From Ectopseudomonas mendocina (GTDB lineage Bacteria; Pseudomonadota; Gammaproteobacteria; Pseudomonadales; Pseudomonadaceae), in NCBI RefSeq assembly GCF_016008875.1, contig NZ_JADTQG010000002.1:1-64000 (forward strand): a DNA stretch of 64,000 nt, in the 5' to 3' direction. A model generated the notes under the pieces. It searched no databases. It worked only from the letters and a program-made list of their open reading frames with translations, and was not told where the DNA came from. Numbering within the stretch: position 1 is the first letter of the stretch; every line of letters starts with the position of its first letter. This document shows, piece after piece, positions 1-7,010 of the stretch. A program made the position numbers and the translations under genes.

Positions 1-60
1 CCCCCCCCCCCCCCCCCCCCCCCCCCCCGGCCCCCCCCCGCCCCCCCCCCCCCCCCCCCC
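1..60. other. Poly-C low-complexity tract at window edge
   Basis: The first 60 bases are almost pure C, interrupted only by GG at 29-30 and G at 40. Nothing else in the window resembles this. It sits immediately upstream of the first gene and is most simply a contig-end or homopolymer sequencing artefact. A real poly-C tract cannot be excluded. Confidence 0.8.
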
Positions 61-113
61 ACGGGGCGGGGCGCACCTTGTCTTGTGCCTGCCGAGCGCC
101 GAAACTGCGCGTC

Positions 114-980
114 ATGGAAAGCCTACGTCGCCAAATCGAAAAACAGGTACACAGCCTCACCGGCGCGTCGCTGGGCGTGCTCGACCTCGACCAGCCACGA
201 GGAGATGCCGGCCTGTTCGGCCCCGAGTCGATGGTCTGGGAAGTACACGCCGACTTCACCGCGATGATGGTCGGTGGCATCTCCGCCCTGCTCCTGCAGA
301 TGCTTCACCCGCTGGCACTGGCCGGCGTGTGGGATCACTCCACCTTCCGTCAGGACATGCTCGGCCGCCTGCGCCGCACCAGCCTGTTCATCGCCGGCAC
401 CACCTATGGTGGCCTGCACGATGCCGAACAGCTGATCGACAAGGTGCGCCGCATCCACCTGCAGGTAGTCGGCCACGCACCGGATGGCCGACCTTACGCC
501 GCCAGCGATCCCGAGCTACTGACCTGGGTGCATGTTTCCGAGGTCAGCCAGTTTCTCGCCGGTTACCTGCGCTACGTCGACCCGCAGTTGCCGGTGGCCG
601 AGCAGGATCGCTACTACCGCGAAGTGGCGCTGATCGCCGAACGCCTCGGCGCGCAGGGCGTGCCCAAGTCGGCTCAGGCCGTCGCCGACTATCTGCAGCG
701 CATGCGTCCGCAGCTGCTGTGCGATGAACGCACCCGCGAAGTGGTGCGGCTGCTGCATAGCGCACCGATGCCCAGCATTCTCGCCAAGCCCTTCGGTGGT
801 CTGATGATGCAGGCAGGCGTCGACCTGCTGCCGGATTGGGCCAGCGACCTGCTCGGCGAACACCAGGCCGCCTGGCGCCGCCCACTGATCCGCACCAGCG
901 TGCAGCGCACCGCTAATCTGCTGCGCTGGGCCGTGCGCAACAGCGCCGCCCAGCGTGCCAGACGGCGTCTGACGCCTTAG
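114..980 (+). CDS. Oxygenase MpaB-family / DUF2236 protein
   Basis: A 288-residue protein of the DUF2236 (MpaB/latex-clearing-protein-related) family, whose studied members bind heme and act as oxygenases; the substrate here is unknown. The family signature is seen as a hydrophobic stretch ending in LLLQMLHPLALAGVWDHS (about residues 58-76), followed by the arginine-rich GRLRRTSLF and a WVHVSE motif near residue 143. The conserved histidines in these blocks are the likely heme ligands. The ATG at 114 gives MESLRRQ; an in-frame start at 78 would run into the poly-C edge and is less likely. No signal peptide is visible. It stands alone, with a palindromic repeat downstream. Confidence 0.75.
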   Translation: MESLRRQIEKQVHSLTGASLGVLDLDQPRGDAGLFGPESMVWEVHADFTAMMVGGISALLLQMLHPLALAGVWDHSTFRQDMLGRLRRTSLFIAGTTYGGLHDAEQLIDKVRRIHLQVVGHAPDGRPYAASDPELLTWVHVSEVSQFLAGYLRYVDPQLPVAEQDRYYREVALIAERLGAQGVPKSAQAVADYLQRMRPQLLCDERTREVVRLLHSAPMPSILAKPFGGLMMQAGVDLLPDWASDLLGEHQAAWRRPLIRTSVQRTANLLRWAVRNSAAQRARRRLTP

Positions 981-1017
981 ATGCGAGGCCAACGCGCGCG
1001 GCCGCAGGCGAAAAAAA

Positions 1018-1080
1018 CGTAGCCTCGGATGCAATCCGGGACAACTATTCCTCGACCCACCCGGATTGCATCCGGCTACG
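1018..1080. repeat. Palindromic intergenic repeat, GGATTGCATCCGG family
   Basis: Inverted repeat whose arms read GTAGCCTCGGATGCAATCC and GGATTGCATCCGGCTAC around an 18-20 base centre. Related copies occur at 34987-35028 and 53178-53250, each downstream of a gene. It resembles a Pseudomonas REP-like element and may also act as a 3'-end structure for the upstream gene. Confidence 0.7.
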
Positions 1081-1146
1081 TCAGACCTGCGGTAGCCGCT
1101 CGTTTTCTTGATAAACTGCCGGTCTCCTTTCTCCGAGACGCCGCGC

Positions 1147-2163
1147 ATGCCTTCTCTTGACCAGGCGCTGCGCGCCGCCCTCGACGCCCGCCAGCAGCTA
1201 CTGGTCGAACTGCACGCACAAGGCACCGACTGTTACCGGCTGTTCCATGGTAGTCAGGAAGGTGCGCCGGGTCTGACCGTCGACCGCTATGGCCCGCAAC
1301 TGCTGGTGCAAAGCTTTCATCAGCCGCTGCAATCCGACGAACTGCAAACCATCGCAGACAGCGTCGAGGCCCATCTTGGCCAGGCCCTGCTGCCGGTCTA
1401 CAACGACCGTTCCAGGAGCAACTCGCGTATCGACCGCGACCCGACCCTGTTCCAGGCCAGCGAGGCCGCCCTGGCCGACATGATCGGCCATGAATGGGGG
1501 CTGAACTACCGCGTGCGCGGCCGCCATGCCGGGCAGGACCCGCTGCTGTTTCTCGACCTGCGCAACGCCCGCGGCTGGGTCAAGGCCAACAGTGCCGGCA
1601 AGTCCGTGCTCAACCTGTTCGCCTACACCTGCGGGGTCGGCCTGTGCGCCGCAGCCGGCGACGCAAGCGAGGTGATCAACCTGGACTTCGCCCAGGGCAA
1701 CCTGGCTGTAGGCCGCGAGAATGTTGCGCTGAATCCTGAACTGCCGGCCATGCAGTTCATCCAGTCCGACTATTTCCCGGCCATCCGCCAGTTGGCCGAT
1801 CTGCCGATCAGCAGCCGCCGCGGGCAGAAGCTGCCGAGCTACCCGCGCCTGCAGCCGCGCCAGTTCGATTTGGTCTTTCTCGACCCACCGGCCTGGGCCA
1901 AGAGCGCCTTCGGCACGGTCGACCTACTGCGCGACTACCAGAGCCTGCTCAAACCGGCACTATTGGCCACTGCCGAAGGCGGCACGCTGGTGTGCTGCAA
2001 CAACCTGGCGAAAGTGGAGATGAGCGACTGGCGCTTGCAGGTACTACGCTGCGCAGAAAAACTGGGCCGCCCCGTACAGGATTGTCAGGTCATCGCCCCG
2101 GCATCGGACTTCCCTTCCACGGACGCCAGGCCGCCACTGAAAACCCTGGTCCTGCACCTCTGA
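1147..2163 (+). CDS. Class I SAM-dependent methyltransferase (RlmI/COG1092-like)
   Basis: A 338-residue Rossmann-fold methyltransferase. Motif I (LNLFAYTCGVGLCAAAG) is near residues 154-170, an acidic residue follows in VINLDFAQG, and the DPPAW catalytic/target-binding motif is near residue 245. This combination is typical of the RlmI/YccW-type enzymes that make 5-methylcytosine or related marks in 23S rRNA. At 338 residues it is shorter than RlmI (about 395) and its N-terminus does not look like a full PUA domain, so the exact target is unproven. The ATG at 1147 is preferred over 1108 because homology begins at MPSLDQAL. Confidence 0.8.
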   Translation: MPSLDQALRAALDARQQLLVELHAQGTDCYRLFHGSQEGAPGLTVDRYGPQLLVQSFHQPLQSDELQTIADSVEAHLGQALLPVYNDRSRSNSRIDRDPTLFQASEAALADMIGHEWGLNYRVRGRHAGQDPLLFLDLRNARGWVKANSAGKSVLNLFAYTCGVGLCAAAGDASEVINLDFAQGNLAVGRENVALNPELPAMQFIQSDYFPAIRQLADLPISSRRGQKLPSYPRLQPRQFDLVFLDPPAWAKSAFGTVDLLRDYQSLLKPALLATAEGGTLVCCNNLAKVEMSDWRLQVLRCAEKLGRPVQDCQVIAPASDFPSTDARPPLKTLVLHL

Positions 2164-2265
2164 ACCGGGACTTGGGCGCAATCTGACTGCGGCGATGACG
2201 ACCGGAACCGAAACGCCGTGCCATACTCCAAGGCGTCTCCTCGTCTGGATAGATGACGCCAAGCC

Positions 2266-5148
2266 ATGCCCAAAGGACTGAAGCGCGCGCTGAGCGCACT
2301 GTTGATCGCCGTTTTCCTCTATAGCCTGATCGGCTTTCTGATTCTGCCGGGCATCGCCCTGCGCATCGCCAACCAGCAGTTGGCGCAGTACGCCACGCTA
2401 CCGGCCTCGCTGCAACGCCTGCAGCTCAACCCCTTCACCCTCGAACTCAGCCTCTGGGGCCTGCGGATCGGTGAAAGCGGCCAGGAGCAACTGAGCTTCC
2501 AGCGCCTGTACGCCAACCTGCAGAGCGACAGCCTGTGGAGCGGTGCCCTGCACCTGAGCGATATCGAACTGGATGGTGCGCGAACCGAAATCCTCTTCGC
2601 CAAGGACGGGACGCTCAATCTCACCCAGCTGTTCCGCCTGCCGGAAAGCCAGGCAGAACCCAAGGCCGAAAGCAGCGAGCCCTTCCCGCTGCGCATCGAC
2701 AGCATTCGCCTGCGGGAGAAAGCCCTGCGCTTCCAGGATCTACGCCCAAGCGAGCCGGTGGAGTTCGCTTACGACTCACTTGATCTGGAGCTGCACAACC
2801 TCAGCACCCTGGCCGGCGACAACGCGCAGATGACCATGACCGCCAGTGGCCCGCACGGCGCACGGATCGACTGGCGCGGTCAGGTCAGCCTGACGCCCAT
2901 CACCTCCAGCGGCAGTCTGAGCATCAGCGATGGTCGCCTGAGCACCTTCTGGCCGTACGTGCGCGACGCACTGCCGCTGGTGCTCAAGGAGGGCCTGGTC
3001 GACCTCAGCAGCGACTACCGGCTCGACCTGTCCAGCAGCACGGAGCTGCAACTGAGCAAGATCAAGGTGCAGCTGGCGCCCTTCGCCATCGACGACCCAC
3101 AAGGCAAACCACTGGTGCGCCTGCAGCGCCTGGATATCGATGACAGCAGCCTCGACCTGGCCAAGCAGCAAGTGGTGGTCGGCCAGGTGCGCAGCCAGGG
3201 CCTGGAGGCTTGGGCAGCACGCGAAGCCGACGGTCAACTGGACTGGCAGAAGCTGTTTGCCAAACCAGAAAGCGCCAAGAGCGAAACTGCCGAACCCGCC
3301 GAGCAATCCGGCGAGAGCGAGTCCTGGCAGGTGCTGTTGCAGGACGTGCAACTGCGCGACTACAAGGCTCACCTGGCCGACCGCGTACCGCAGCAGGAAG
3401 TGGCGGTGGATGTCGGCCCACTGAACCTCGACCTGAAGAATTTCGACAGCCTCGGCGACAAGCCCTTCGACCTCAGGCTCGACAGCGGCCTGGGCAAACA
3501 GGGCAAGTTGCAGGCAGCCGGCCAGGTGCAATTGAGCCCGACCACCGCCCGGCTCAAGGTCGCCACCCAGGATATCGACCTGCGCCTAGCGCAGGCCTAC
3601 CTGAGCCCCTTCATTCGTCTGGAACTGCGCAGTGGCCTGCTCGGCAGCGACCTCGAGGTGCAGCTTGAGAGTACCGAGCCGCTGGCACTCAGCGTCACCG
3701 GTGACGCCAGGGTCGACCAGTTGCACACCCTGGATACCTTGCGCGAGCGCGATCTGCTGCGCTGGAAACAGGTCCGGGTCGGCGGCATCGATTATCGCCA
3801 CGGTGAAAGCCTGGCCATCGAGCGTGTCGAGCTGGATCAACCTTACGCGCGCTTCGTGATCAACGAGAATCTGACCACCAACGTCAGCGAACTGGTCGTG
3901 CCGCAGCCGGCGACCCCGAACGAGGACAAGGCGGATGCCGGCAAGCCGCTGGCCATCCGCATCGGCGGCGTGACCATCAATGACGGCTCGGCCAACTTCG
4001 CCGACTTCAGCCTGACGCCCAACTTCGCCACTGCCATCCAGCAGATGAACGGCCGTATCGGCGTGCTCGACAACCAGAAGCCGCAGGCGGCCAGCGTCGA
4101 TATTCAGGGCAAGGTCGACCGCTATGCGCCCATGAGCATCAAGGGCAAGCTGACGCCGTTCGATCCGCTCAACAGCCTGGATATCGCCACGCGCTTCAAG
4201 AACGTCGAGCTGACCACCATCACCCCTTACTCCGGCAAGTTCGCCGGTTATCGCATCCGCAAGGGCCGCCTCAACCTCGACCTGCACTATCGCATCGAGA
4301 AGGGCCAGCTCAATGCCGAGAACAAGGTGCTGGTGGAAAACCTGCAACTGGGCGAGCGTGTCGACAGCCCGGATGCCGTCGACCTGCCGGTTCGCCTGGC
4401 GGTGGCCCTGCTCAAGGACACCCAGGGCCGCATCGCCATCGAACTGCCCGTGCAGGGCGATCTGAACAACCCAGAGTTCAGCGTCATGCCCATCGTCTGG
4501 CAAACCCTGCGCAATCTGGTGCTGCGCGCAGCCCAGGCGCCATTCAAGTTCATCGCCGGATTGGTCGGCGGCAGCGATGTCGACCTCAGCACCGTACCGT
4601 TCAACGCCGGCTCGGCACAGCTGGAGGGCGACGCGCGCCAGGCACTGGACACCCTGGCCAAGGCGCTCGAGGAACGCCCCAATCTGCGTCTGGAGGTGGA
4701 AGGCCAGGCCGCGCAGAGCGCTGATGGCCCGCTGCTGGCCGAACAGCGGCTGCAGCGCGAATTCCGCGAAGGGTGGTACAAGGTGCTGCAACGTCGCGGC
4801 GACAAGGTGCCCGCCAGCCCCGATGAGCTGACGGTCGACGAAGATGAGCAGGCCGCGCTGCTGGAAGGCATCTATCGCACCCGCCTCAAGCAACAGCCGC
4901 CGGCCGAATGGGCCGAACTGGACAGCGAGCAGCGCCAGCAGAACATGCGTAAGGCAGTGCTGGATTCCTGGGCGCAGAGCAAGCTGCTGCTGCGCCAGCT
5001 GGCTCAGCAACGCGCTGCAACGATCAAGGATTATCTGGTGGAACAGGGCGGGCTGTACGATGAGCGCGTCTACCTGATCGATGCCAACCTGGGCGAGCCG
5101 GAAGCCGATGGCCGCGTGCTCACCATACTGCACCTGGACAGCCAATGA
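2266..5148 (+). CDS. DUF748 AsmA-like envelope protein
   Basis: A 960-residue protein with one N-terminal membrane anchor (about residues 7-29) and a long beta-rich body of AsmA/DUF748 repeats, a family related to the bridge-like lipid transport proteins of the cell envelope. The C-terminal quarter begins FNAGSAQLEGDARQALDTL and has an OmpA-C-like pattern (LEVEGQA, later RAATIKDYLVEQGG) split by an insertion. The gene overlaps the next one by four bases (ATGA), so the two are translationally coupled. From memory this corresponds to PA4735. The precise function is unknown; a role in outer-membrane or peptidoglycan-associated transport is inferred. Confidence 0.85.
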   Translation: MPKGLKRALSALLIAVFLYSLIGFLILPGIALRIANQQLAQYATLPASLQRLQLNPFTLELSLWGLRIGESGQEQLSFQRLYANLQSDSLWSGALHLSDIELDGARTEILFAKDGTLNLTQLFRLPESQAEPKAESSEPFPLRIDSIRLREKALRFQDLRPSEPVEFAYDSLDLELHNLSTLAGDNAQMTMTASGPHGARIDWRGQVSLTPITSSGSLSISDGRLSTFWPYVRDALPLVLKEGLVDLSSDYRLDLSSSTELQLSKIKVQLAPFAIDDPQGKPLVRLQRLDIDDSSLDLAKQQVVVGQVRSQGLEAWAAREADGQLDWQKLFAKPESAKSETAEPAEQSGESESWQVLLQDVQLRDYKAHLADRVPQQEVAVDVGPLNLDLKNFDSLGDKPFDLRLDSGLGKQGKLQAAGQVQLSPTTARLKVATQDIDLRLAQAYLSPFIRLELRSGLLGSDLEVQLESTEPLALSVTGDARVDQLHTLDTLRERDLLRWKQVRVGGIDYRHGESLAIERVELDQPYARFVINENLTTNVSELVVPQPATPNEDKADAGKPLAIRIGGVTINDGSANFADFSLTPNFATAIQQMNGRIGVLDNQKPQAASVDIQGKVDRYAPMSIKGKLTPFDPLNSLDIATRFKNVELTTITPYSGKFAGYRIRKGRLNLDLHYRIEKGQLNAENKVLVENLQLGERVDSPDAVDLPVRLAVALLKDTQGRIAIELPVQGDLNNPEFSVMPIVWQTLRNLVLRAAQAPFKFIAGLVGGSDVDLSTVPFNAGSAQLEGDARQALDTLAKALEERPNLRLEVEGQAAQSADGPLLAEQRLQREFREGWYKVLQRRGDKVPASPDELTVDEDEQAALLEGIYRTRLKQQPPAEWAELDSEQRQQNMRKAVLDSWAQSKLLLRQLAQQRAATIKDYLVEQGGLYDERVYLIDANLGEPEADGRVLTILHLDSQ

Positions 5149-5453
5149 TCATGCGCCGCTTATCCTTCCTTACGCTCGCCACCCTGGCCGCTGGCCTGCT
5201 CAGCGCCACTGCGCAGGCCGATACGCTGCGCTGCGGCAGTGCCCTAGTCAGCCTGGGCGACCGCCCGTTCGAGGTCGAACGCAAATGTGGCGCGCCGGTA
5301 CATCGCGATCCGGTCGGCTACACCCTGGGCTCCTATGACCGTCGCGAATACATGATCGAGGAATGGGTCTACGGCCCAAGCAACGGCATGCTCAGCATCC
5401 TGCGCTTCGAAGGCAATCGCCTGGTCGCCATCGAACGTCGTCGCGAACGTTGA
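5145..5453 (+). CDS. DUF2845 exported protein, copy 1
   Basis: A 102-residue secreted protein with a signal peptide (RRLSFLTLATLAAGLLS, cleavage after AQA near residue 25). The mature DUF2845 domain starts TLRCGSALVSLGD, has a second cysteine in RKCGAP and ends EEWVYGPSNGMLSILRFEG. The two cysteines may form a disulphide. It starts inside the DUF748 stop (ATGA overlap); a second ATG two codons later is possible. It is followed 13 bases later by a paralogue of the same design. Function is unknown; DUF2845 proteins are small periplasmic proteins related in pattern to the BamE/SmpA-like fold. Confidence 0.85.
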   Translation: MIMRRLSFLTLATLAAGLLSATAQADTLRCGSALVSLGDRPFEVERKCGAPVHRDPVGYTLGSYDRREYMIEEWVYGPSNGMLSILRFEGNRLVAIERRRER

Positions 5454-5466
5454 GCAGGAAGCTGTC

Positions 5467-5769
5467 ATGTGCAAATTGGCCTATCTGTTGACGCTGCTCT
5501 GCCTACCCCTGCTGGCCGAGGCGTCCTCGACCTACCGCTGCGGCAGCGCGCTGGTCAGCAAGACAGCGCCCAGCGCCGAGGTGCTGAGCAAGTGTGGCGA
5601 AGCTGCCAGCCGAGATTTTCTTGGCTACAAGGAAGTGCTCGACAGCTATGGTTTTCGCAACGAGGTGACTGTCGAAGAGTGGATCTACGGACCGAAGAAT
5701 GGCATGTACCACTTCTTACGTTTCGAGGGCGGTCGCCTGAGCGAGATACGCAGCAAACGCGGTCGCTAA
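5467..5769 (+). CDS. DUF2845 exported protein, copy 2
   Basis: A 100-residue paralogue of the preceding gene. It has a signal peptide (MCKLAYLLTLLCLPLLAEA), then STYRCGSALVSKT, SKCGEA and VEEWIYGPKNGMYHFLRFEGG, matching copy 1 block for block. An AGGAAG ribosome-binding site lies about 8 bases before the ATG. It is the last gene of the DUF748 operon and is followed by a strong hairpin at 5818-5847. The tandem arrangement indicates a local duplication with divergence. The role is not known. Confidence 0.85.
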   Translation: MCKLAYLLTLLCLPLLAEASSTYRCGSALVSKTAPSAEVLSKCGEAASRDFLGYKEVLDSYGFRNEVTVEEWIYGPKNGMYHFLRFEGGRLSEIRSKRGR

Positions 5770-5809
5770 GGTATTGCCGCAGTGCCGGCCCAACCGGTTC
5801 AGCACGCAT

Positions 5810-5848
5810 AAAAAATCAAGGCCCCGCCGGTCATACCGGCGGGGCCTT
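5810..5848 (-). terminator. Terminator at the end of the csbD transcript (also stops the DUF2845 operon)
   Basis: Hairpin with arms AAGGCCCCGCCGG and CCGGCGGGGCCTT around a 5-base loop. On the minus strand it is followed by GATTTTTT, a classical Rho-independent terminator for the csbD transcript. It also lies 48 bases after the DUF2845 stop on the plus strand, so it may work in both directions. Confidence 0.85.
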
Positions 5849-5970
5849 CGAGCATCCGTGCCTGTCGCTATCCGTGCTGAGGCGTCCATGTCGGCAGCAT
5901 CCGTGCTGATGTGACATCCGTATCTGAAGCTATCCGTACTCGTGCGGCATCCGTACCAGGCTATCCGTGC
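5849..5970 (-). ncRNA. Candidate RsmA/CsrA-sponge 3' RNA (GGA-motif array)
   Basis: Read on the minus strand, directly after the csbD stop codon, there are seven ACGGAT hexamers (plus-strand starts 5854, 5870, 5899, 5916, 5932, 5949, 5963) and one ATGGAC (5884), spaced 14-17 bases apart. Several lie in hairpin loops: CAGC-ACGGAU-GCUG, GGU-ACGGAU-GCC, GAU-ACGGAU-GUC and GGC-ACGGAU-GCU. ANGGA in a short hairpin loop is the established RsmA/CsrA binding element, and arrays of it define RsmY, RsmZ and CsrB. A terminator follows at once. I infer a 3'-UTR-derived or processed RNA that titrates RsmA. No GacA box is seen, and expression is unproven. Confidence 0.6.
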
Positions 5971-6168
5971 TTAGAGCTTGTCGCTGAAGTCGCGCAGCTC
6001 TTGCTGGGCCTTTTCCTTGGTCCAGCCATAACGTTCTTGCAGCTTGCCGGCCAGATAGTCGCTGTGGCCCTCGGCGACTTCCAGGTCGTCATCGGTCAGG
6101 TTGCCCCAACGTTCCTTGATACGACCGTTGAGCTGCTTCCATTTGCCTTTGATGATGTCGCTATTCAT
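5971..6168 (-). CDS. CsbD family stress protein
   Basis: A 65-residue hydrophilic protein of the CsbD/YjbJ family, starting [21 protein letters not shown] and containing [25 protein letters not shown]. Family members are induced by general stress or in stationary phase; the molecular function is unknown. The ATG at 6168 is chosen because GGGAGA lies about 8 bases upstream; the ATG at 6174 would be too close to it. It is the second gene behind the BON-domain gene (57-base gap) and is followed by the GGA-motif array and terminator. From memory it equals PA4738. Confidence 0.9.
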   Translation of the reverse strand: MNSDIIKGKWKQLNGRIKERWGNLTDDDLEVAEGHSDYLAGKLQERYGWTKEKAQQELRDFSDKL

Positions 6169-6225
6169 GGTCATTCTCCCAGTGACAGAAGGTTAGGCCG
6201 GGCTACAGCCCGGCCGGCTCGGCTA

Positions 6226-6579
6226 TCAGTCAGCGGTTTTCAGGGCATCGGCGGACACGTCACGCACACCCTCGATTTCCTTGGTCTTGGCGATAGCCAG
6301 GTCACGCTCGGCATCGGTGGACACCACGCCGGACAGGGAAACCACGCCTTGGTTGGTCTCGACCTTGATGTCCAGGGCGCTGAGGTCAGAATCAGCGATG
6401 AAGGTGGACTTCACTTTGCTGGTGATCCAGGTGTCGGATACCGCCTGCTCGGCTTTATCCACGGTGTCATTGGCCGCCAGCATGGTCGGCTCTGCGGCGA
6501 AAGCTGCGGAGGCCAGAGACATGCTCAGCACGGCAGCGGTCAGGGTGGTAGCGGCAAAACGGTTGATTGGCTGTTTCAT
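6226..6579 (-). CDS. BON domain periplasmic protein (OsmY-like)
   Basis: A 117-residue exported protein with a signal peptide (RFAATTLTAAVLSMSLASA, cleavage near AFA-AEP at about residue 28). A single BON domain follows (about residues 45-113) with the typical ITSKVKSTFIADSDLSALDIKVETN... GVVSLSGVV pattern and a late glycine in EIEGVRDV. BON domains bind membranes or phospholipids; OsmY is the stress-induced model. The upstream in-frame codons up to 6618 are excluded because the signal peptide starts at 6579. It leads the csbD transcript and has a sigma-54-like promoter 69 bases upstream. From memory it equals PA4739. Confidence 0.9.
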   Translation of the reverse strand: MKQPINRFAATTLTAAVLSMSLASAAFAAEPTMLAANDTVDKAEQAVSDTWITSKVKSTFIADSDLSALDIKVETNQGVVSLSGVVSTDAERDLAIAKTKEIEGVRDVSADALKTAD

Positions 6580-6647
6580 GATTCGACTCCTGTACATTGC
6601 AGACAATCTGCAAACCAACTCCTGGTTGCAGGTTCACCAGTACTATC

Positions 6648-6662
6648 GCAAGCGCTGTGCCA
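6648..6662 (-). promoter_or_regulatory. Sigma-54 promoter candidate for BON-csbD
   Basis: The minus strand reads CTGGCACAGCGCTTGC, matching the RpoN consensus YTGGCACR-N4-TTGC with the invariant GG and GC exactly 10 bases apart. Transcription would start near 6636, about 57 bases before the BON start codon. A weak IHF-like site lies about 56 bases upstream. RpoN dependence is inferred from sequence only. Confidence 0.6.
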
Positions 6663-6960
6663 GTTTTTTAAAAACCAATAAATCCTTTAAAAACAACAAC
6701 TTATTTACAAGCAAGGACAGCCGTTTGATTGCATTTCGCCGAGTCTGAAAAAAACACTCGGGCAATTTGCATGGTTTACACAGTACAGCCGTATGTGATG
6801 TCAGATCGAATCGGAAAAATTCGCGGATGCCGCGCTTTGCGAGAGTGAAGCGGCCGCCTGCAGTCAACGCGGCGGGCGAAGCCCTGACACTCCCGGCTCG
6901 TAATGGACCTGAATGAAGGCAGAGCGCGAAGGTTGATGGCCGAGCCTGACAGGCGGACAT

Positions 6961-6986
6961 AAAAAAGGGCTCCCGCTGGAGCCCTT
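6961..6986 (-). terminator. Rho-independent terminator of pnp
   Basis: Arms AAGGGCTCC and GGAGCCCTT with a 4-base loop, followed on the minus strand by a run of six T, 24 bases past the pnp stop codon. Confidence 0.9.
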
Positions 6987-7010
6987 CTCGTTCGAACAGA
7001 CGAGCCGTGC

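Larger units (their letters stand above)
6580..7010. other. 430-base intergenic regulatory region, pnp to BON gene
   Basis: No gene is seen. From left to right (plus coordinates) it holds the BON leader, a sigma-54-like promoter (6648-6662), an AT-rich stretch (6662-6780), a weak IHF-like site (6718-6730, minus AATCAAACGGCTG), a featureless GC-rich part, and the pnp terminator (6961-6986). The AT-rich, possibly bent DNA upstream of the promoter fits an activator-dependent promoter. Confidence 0.6.

Noticed and set aside
3586..5145. A 519-codon minus-strand frame opposite the DUF748 gene
   Set aside because: Shadow frame; the plus-strand gene has a membrane anchor, operon overlap and family pattern.
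5849..5970. CRISPR-like array
   Set aside because: Repeat units are only 6-10 bases with linkers of similar length; no long identical repeats or spacers and no cas genes.
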